64,000 bases of DNA, from assembly GCF_000015725.1 (NCBI RefSeq), contig NC_008825.1, positions 1,178,001 to 1,242,000 of the forward strand. Reading direction: 5' to 3'. This stretch comes from Methylibium petroleiphilum PM1. Its GTDB lineage: Bacteria > Pseudomonadota > Gammaproteobacteria > Burkholderiales > Burkholderiaceae_C. The notes beneath the pieces are model-generated. The model worked only from the letters and a program-made list of their open reading frames with translations, was not told where the DNA came from and did no database searches. Positions 63,198 through 64,000 of this stretch are shown here, in pieces (the stretch's first letter is position 1; every line of letters begins with the position of its first letter). A program made the translations under genes and the position numbers.

Positions 63198-64000
63198 TCA
63201 TCGCACCCGCAGGCCCGGCACGGCGCCGGGCGTGGGCTCGAGCAGGTAGAGCCCGGGATGGGTCTTCTCGTCGGCGTGCGACGCGGCCAGCACCATGCCT
63301 TCGCTGAGGCCGAACTTCATCTTGCGCGGCGCCAGGTTGGCGACCACCACCGTGAACTTGCCGATCACGTCGGCCGGCTTGAACGCCGACTGGATGCCGC
63401 TGAAGACGGTGCGGTGGCGGCCTTCGCCGACATCGAGCGAGAGGCGTAGCAGTTTGGTGCTGCCCTCGACGAGTGCCGCGTCGACGATCTGCGCGAGACG
63501 CAGGTCGATCTTCGTGAAATCGTCGATCGTGATCGTCGGCGCCAGCGCCTCGCCGCCGGGAACGGCTCCCGCTCCCGCCGCCGCGGGAGAGGTCTGGGGC
63601 GAGGGCTCGGCCGGTGGCTCGAACAGCGCATCGAGCAGCTTCGGGTCGACGCGCTGCATCAGGTGCTTGTATTCGCTGATCGCGTGCGCGCCCAGCAAGC
63701 GGCCGGCGTCGGCGAAGCGCATCGGCTCGACCTTCAAAAACCCTTCGACCTGCGCCGCCAGCGCCGGCAACACCGGCTTCAGGTAGATCGTCAGCAGGCG
63801 GAAGGCCTCGATGCAGGTGCTGCAGACCTGCTGAAGGCGTGCGTCCTGGCCAGCCTGCTTGGCGAGCTCCCAGGGCTTGTTGGCGTCGACGTACTCGTTC
63901 ACACGGTCGGCCAGTGCCATGGCCTCGCGCAGGGCCTTCGCGTACTCGCGATCCTCGTACAGCCGCGCGATGTCGTCGCGCGCAGCCTGCAGGCCTTCGA
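63198..64000 (-). CDS. metG: Methionyl-tRNA synthetase, C-terminal part
   Basis: The coding frame enters from the right edge ([20 protein letters not shown]) and covers about 267 residues to the stop. The anticodon-binding helical domain shows [16 protein letters not shown] proline/alanine-rich linker follows, then the OB-fold dimerisation and tRNA-binding domain ([50 protein letters not shown]). This is the long MetG form; the catalytic domain with HIGH and KMSKS lies outside the window. Confidence 0.95.
   Translation of the reverse strand, partial: EGLQAARDDIARLYEDREYAKALREAMALADRVNEYVDANKPWELAKQAGQDARLQQVCSTCIEAFRLLTIYLKPVLPALAAQVEGFLKVEPMRFADAGRLLGAHAISEYKHLMQRVDPKLLDALFEPPAEPSPQTSPAAAGAGAVPGGEALAPTITIDDFTKIDLRLAQIVDAALVEGSTKLLRLSLDVGEGRHRTVFSGIQSAFKPADVIGKFTVVVANLAPRKMKFGLSEGMVLAASHADEKTHPGLYLLEPTPGAVPGLRVR

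Overview
The window reads as a chromosomal segment of a high-GC betaproteobacterium of the order Burkholderiales. The gene orders rpsP-rimM-trmD-rplS, trxB/crp/ftsK-lolA-rarA, polA/DUF2782/thrB/BPSS1780 and DUF3460-scpA-panB-panC, plus DUF3460 and BPSS1780-type proteins, suggest the Rubrivivax/Leptothrix/Methylibium/Piscinibacter neighbourhood. This is a judgement from gene content; no search was run. Coding is dense, and nearly all genes look like core or long-resident genes. I see no prophage, integrase, transposase gene, CRISPR array, toxin-antitoxin pair or defence island.

Layout. 0-5 kb: a TRIC-type channel (cut by the left edge), a TauE/SafE exporter, a crotonase coupled to a malonyl-CoA synthetase, and a TM2 protein behind an acetyltransferase. 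5-9 kb: rpsP-rimM-trmD, rplS, a CoA-type Nudix hydrolase and a CobD/CbiB-like membrane protein. 9-16 kb: a lipoprotein esterase, argH, an AlgZ/AlgR-like LytTR two-component pair, an RsmB-type rRNA methyltransferase and a fatty-acid desaturase. 16-23 kb: rpmB-rpmG, trxB, a Crp/Fnr regulator, ftsK-lolA and rarA. 23-27 kb: a livHMGF branched-chain amino-acid importer without its binding protein. 27-33 kb: a flavin/iron-sulfur reductase and a divergent SDR protein, an inactive-looking HtrA-like protein, a rhomboid protease, tRNA-Leu(CAA), a small lipoprotein, cysM, a Nudix hydrolase and a TusA-like protein. 33-40 kb: galU, a dehydrogenase homologue with altered catalytic residues, valS, a PepSY protein and a TetR regulator.

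40-49 kb: a PuuD-like amidotransferase, a UvrD-family helicase, a DUF1097 protein, a Tat-exported PhoX phosphatase with a Pho box, BPSS1780, and thrB with a 272-bp folded inverted-repeat element directly upstream. 49-64 kb: DUF2782, polA, a hybrid histidine kinase with a LuxR-type regulator, a MaoC dehydratase, an orphan ParA, panB-panC, scpA-DUF3460, a CYTH-CHAD polyphosphate-type protein with Pho-box-like repeats, a SulP anion transporter and the C-terminal part of metG.

No complete new system stands out. The signals best worth following are the MITE-like element at 48389-48660, two Pho-box-like promoters (phoX and CYTH-CHAD), a repeated pattern of -10-like hexamers 6-7 bases before start codons that suggests leaderless mRNAs, a hydroxyacid-dehydrogenase homologue whose catalytic Arg and His appear exchanged, and a serine-protease homologue that has lost the catalytic His and Asp.
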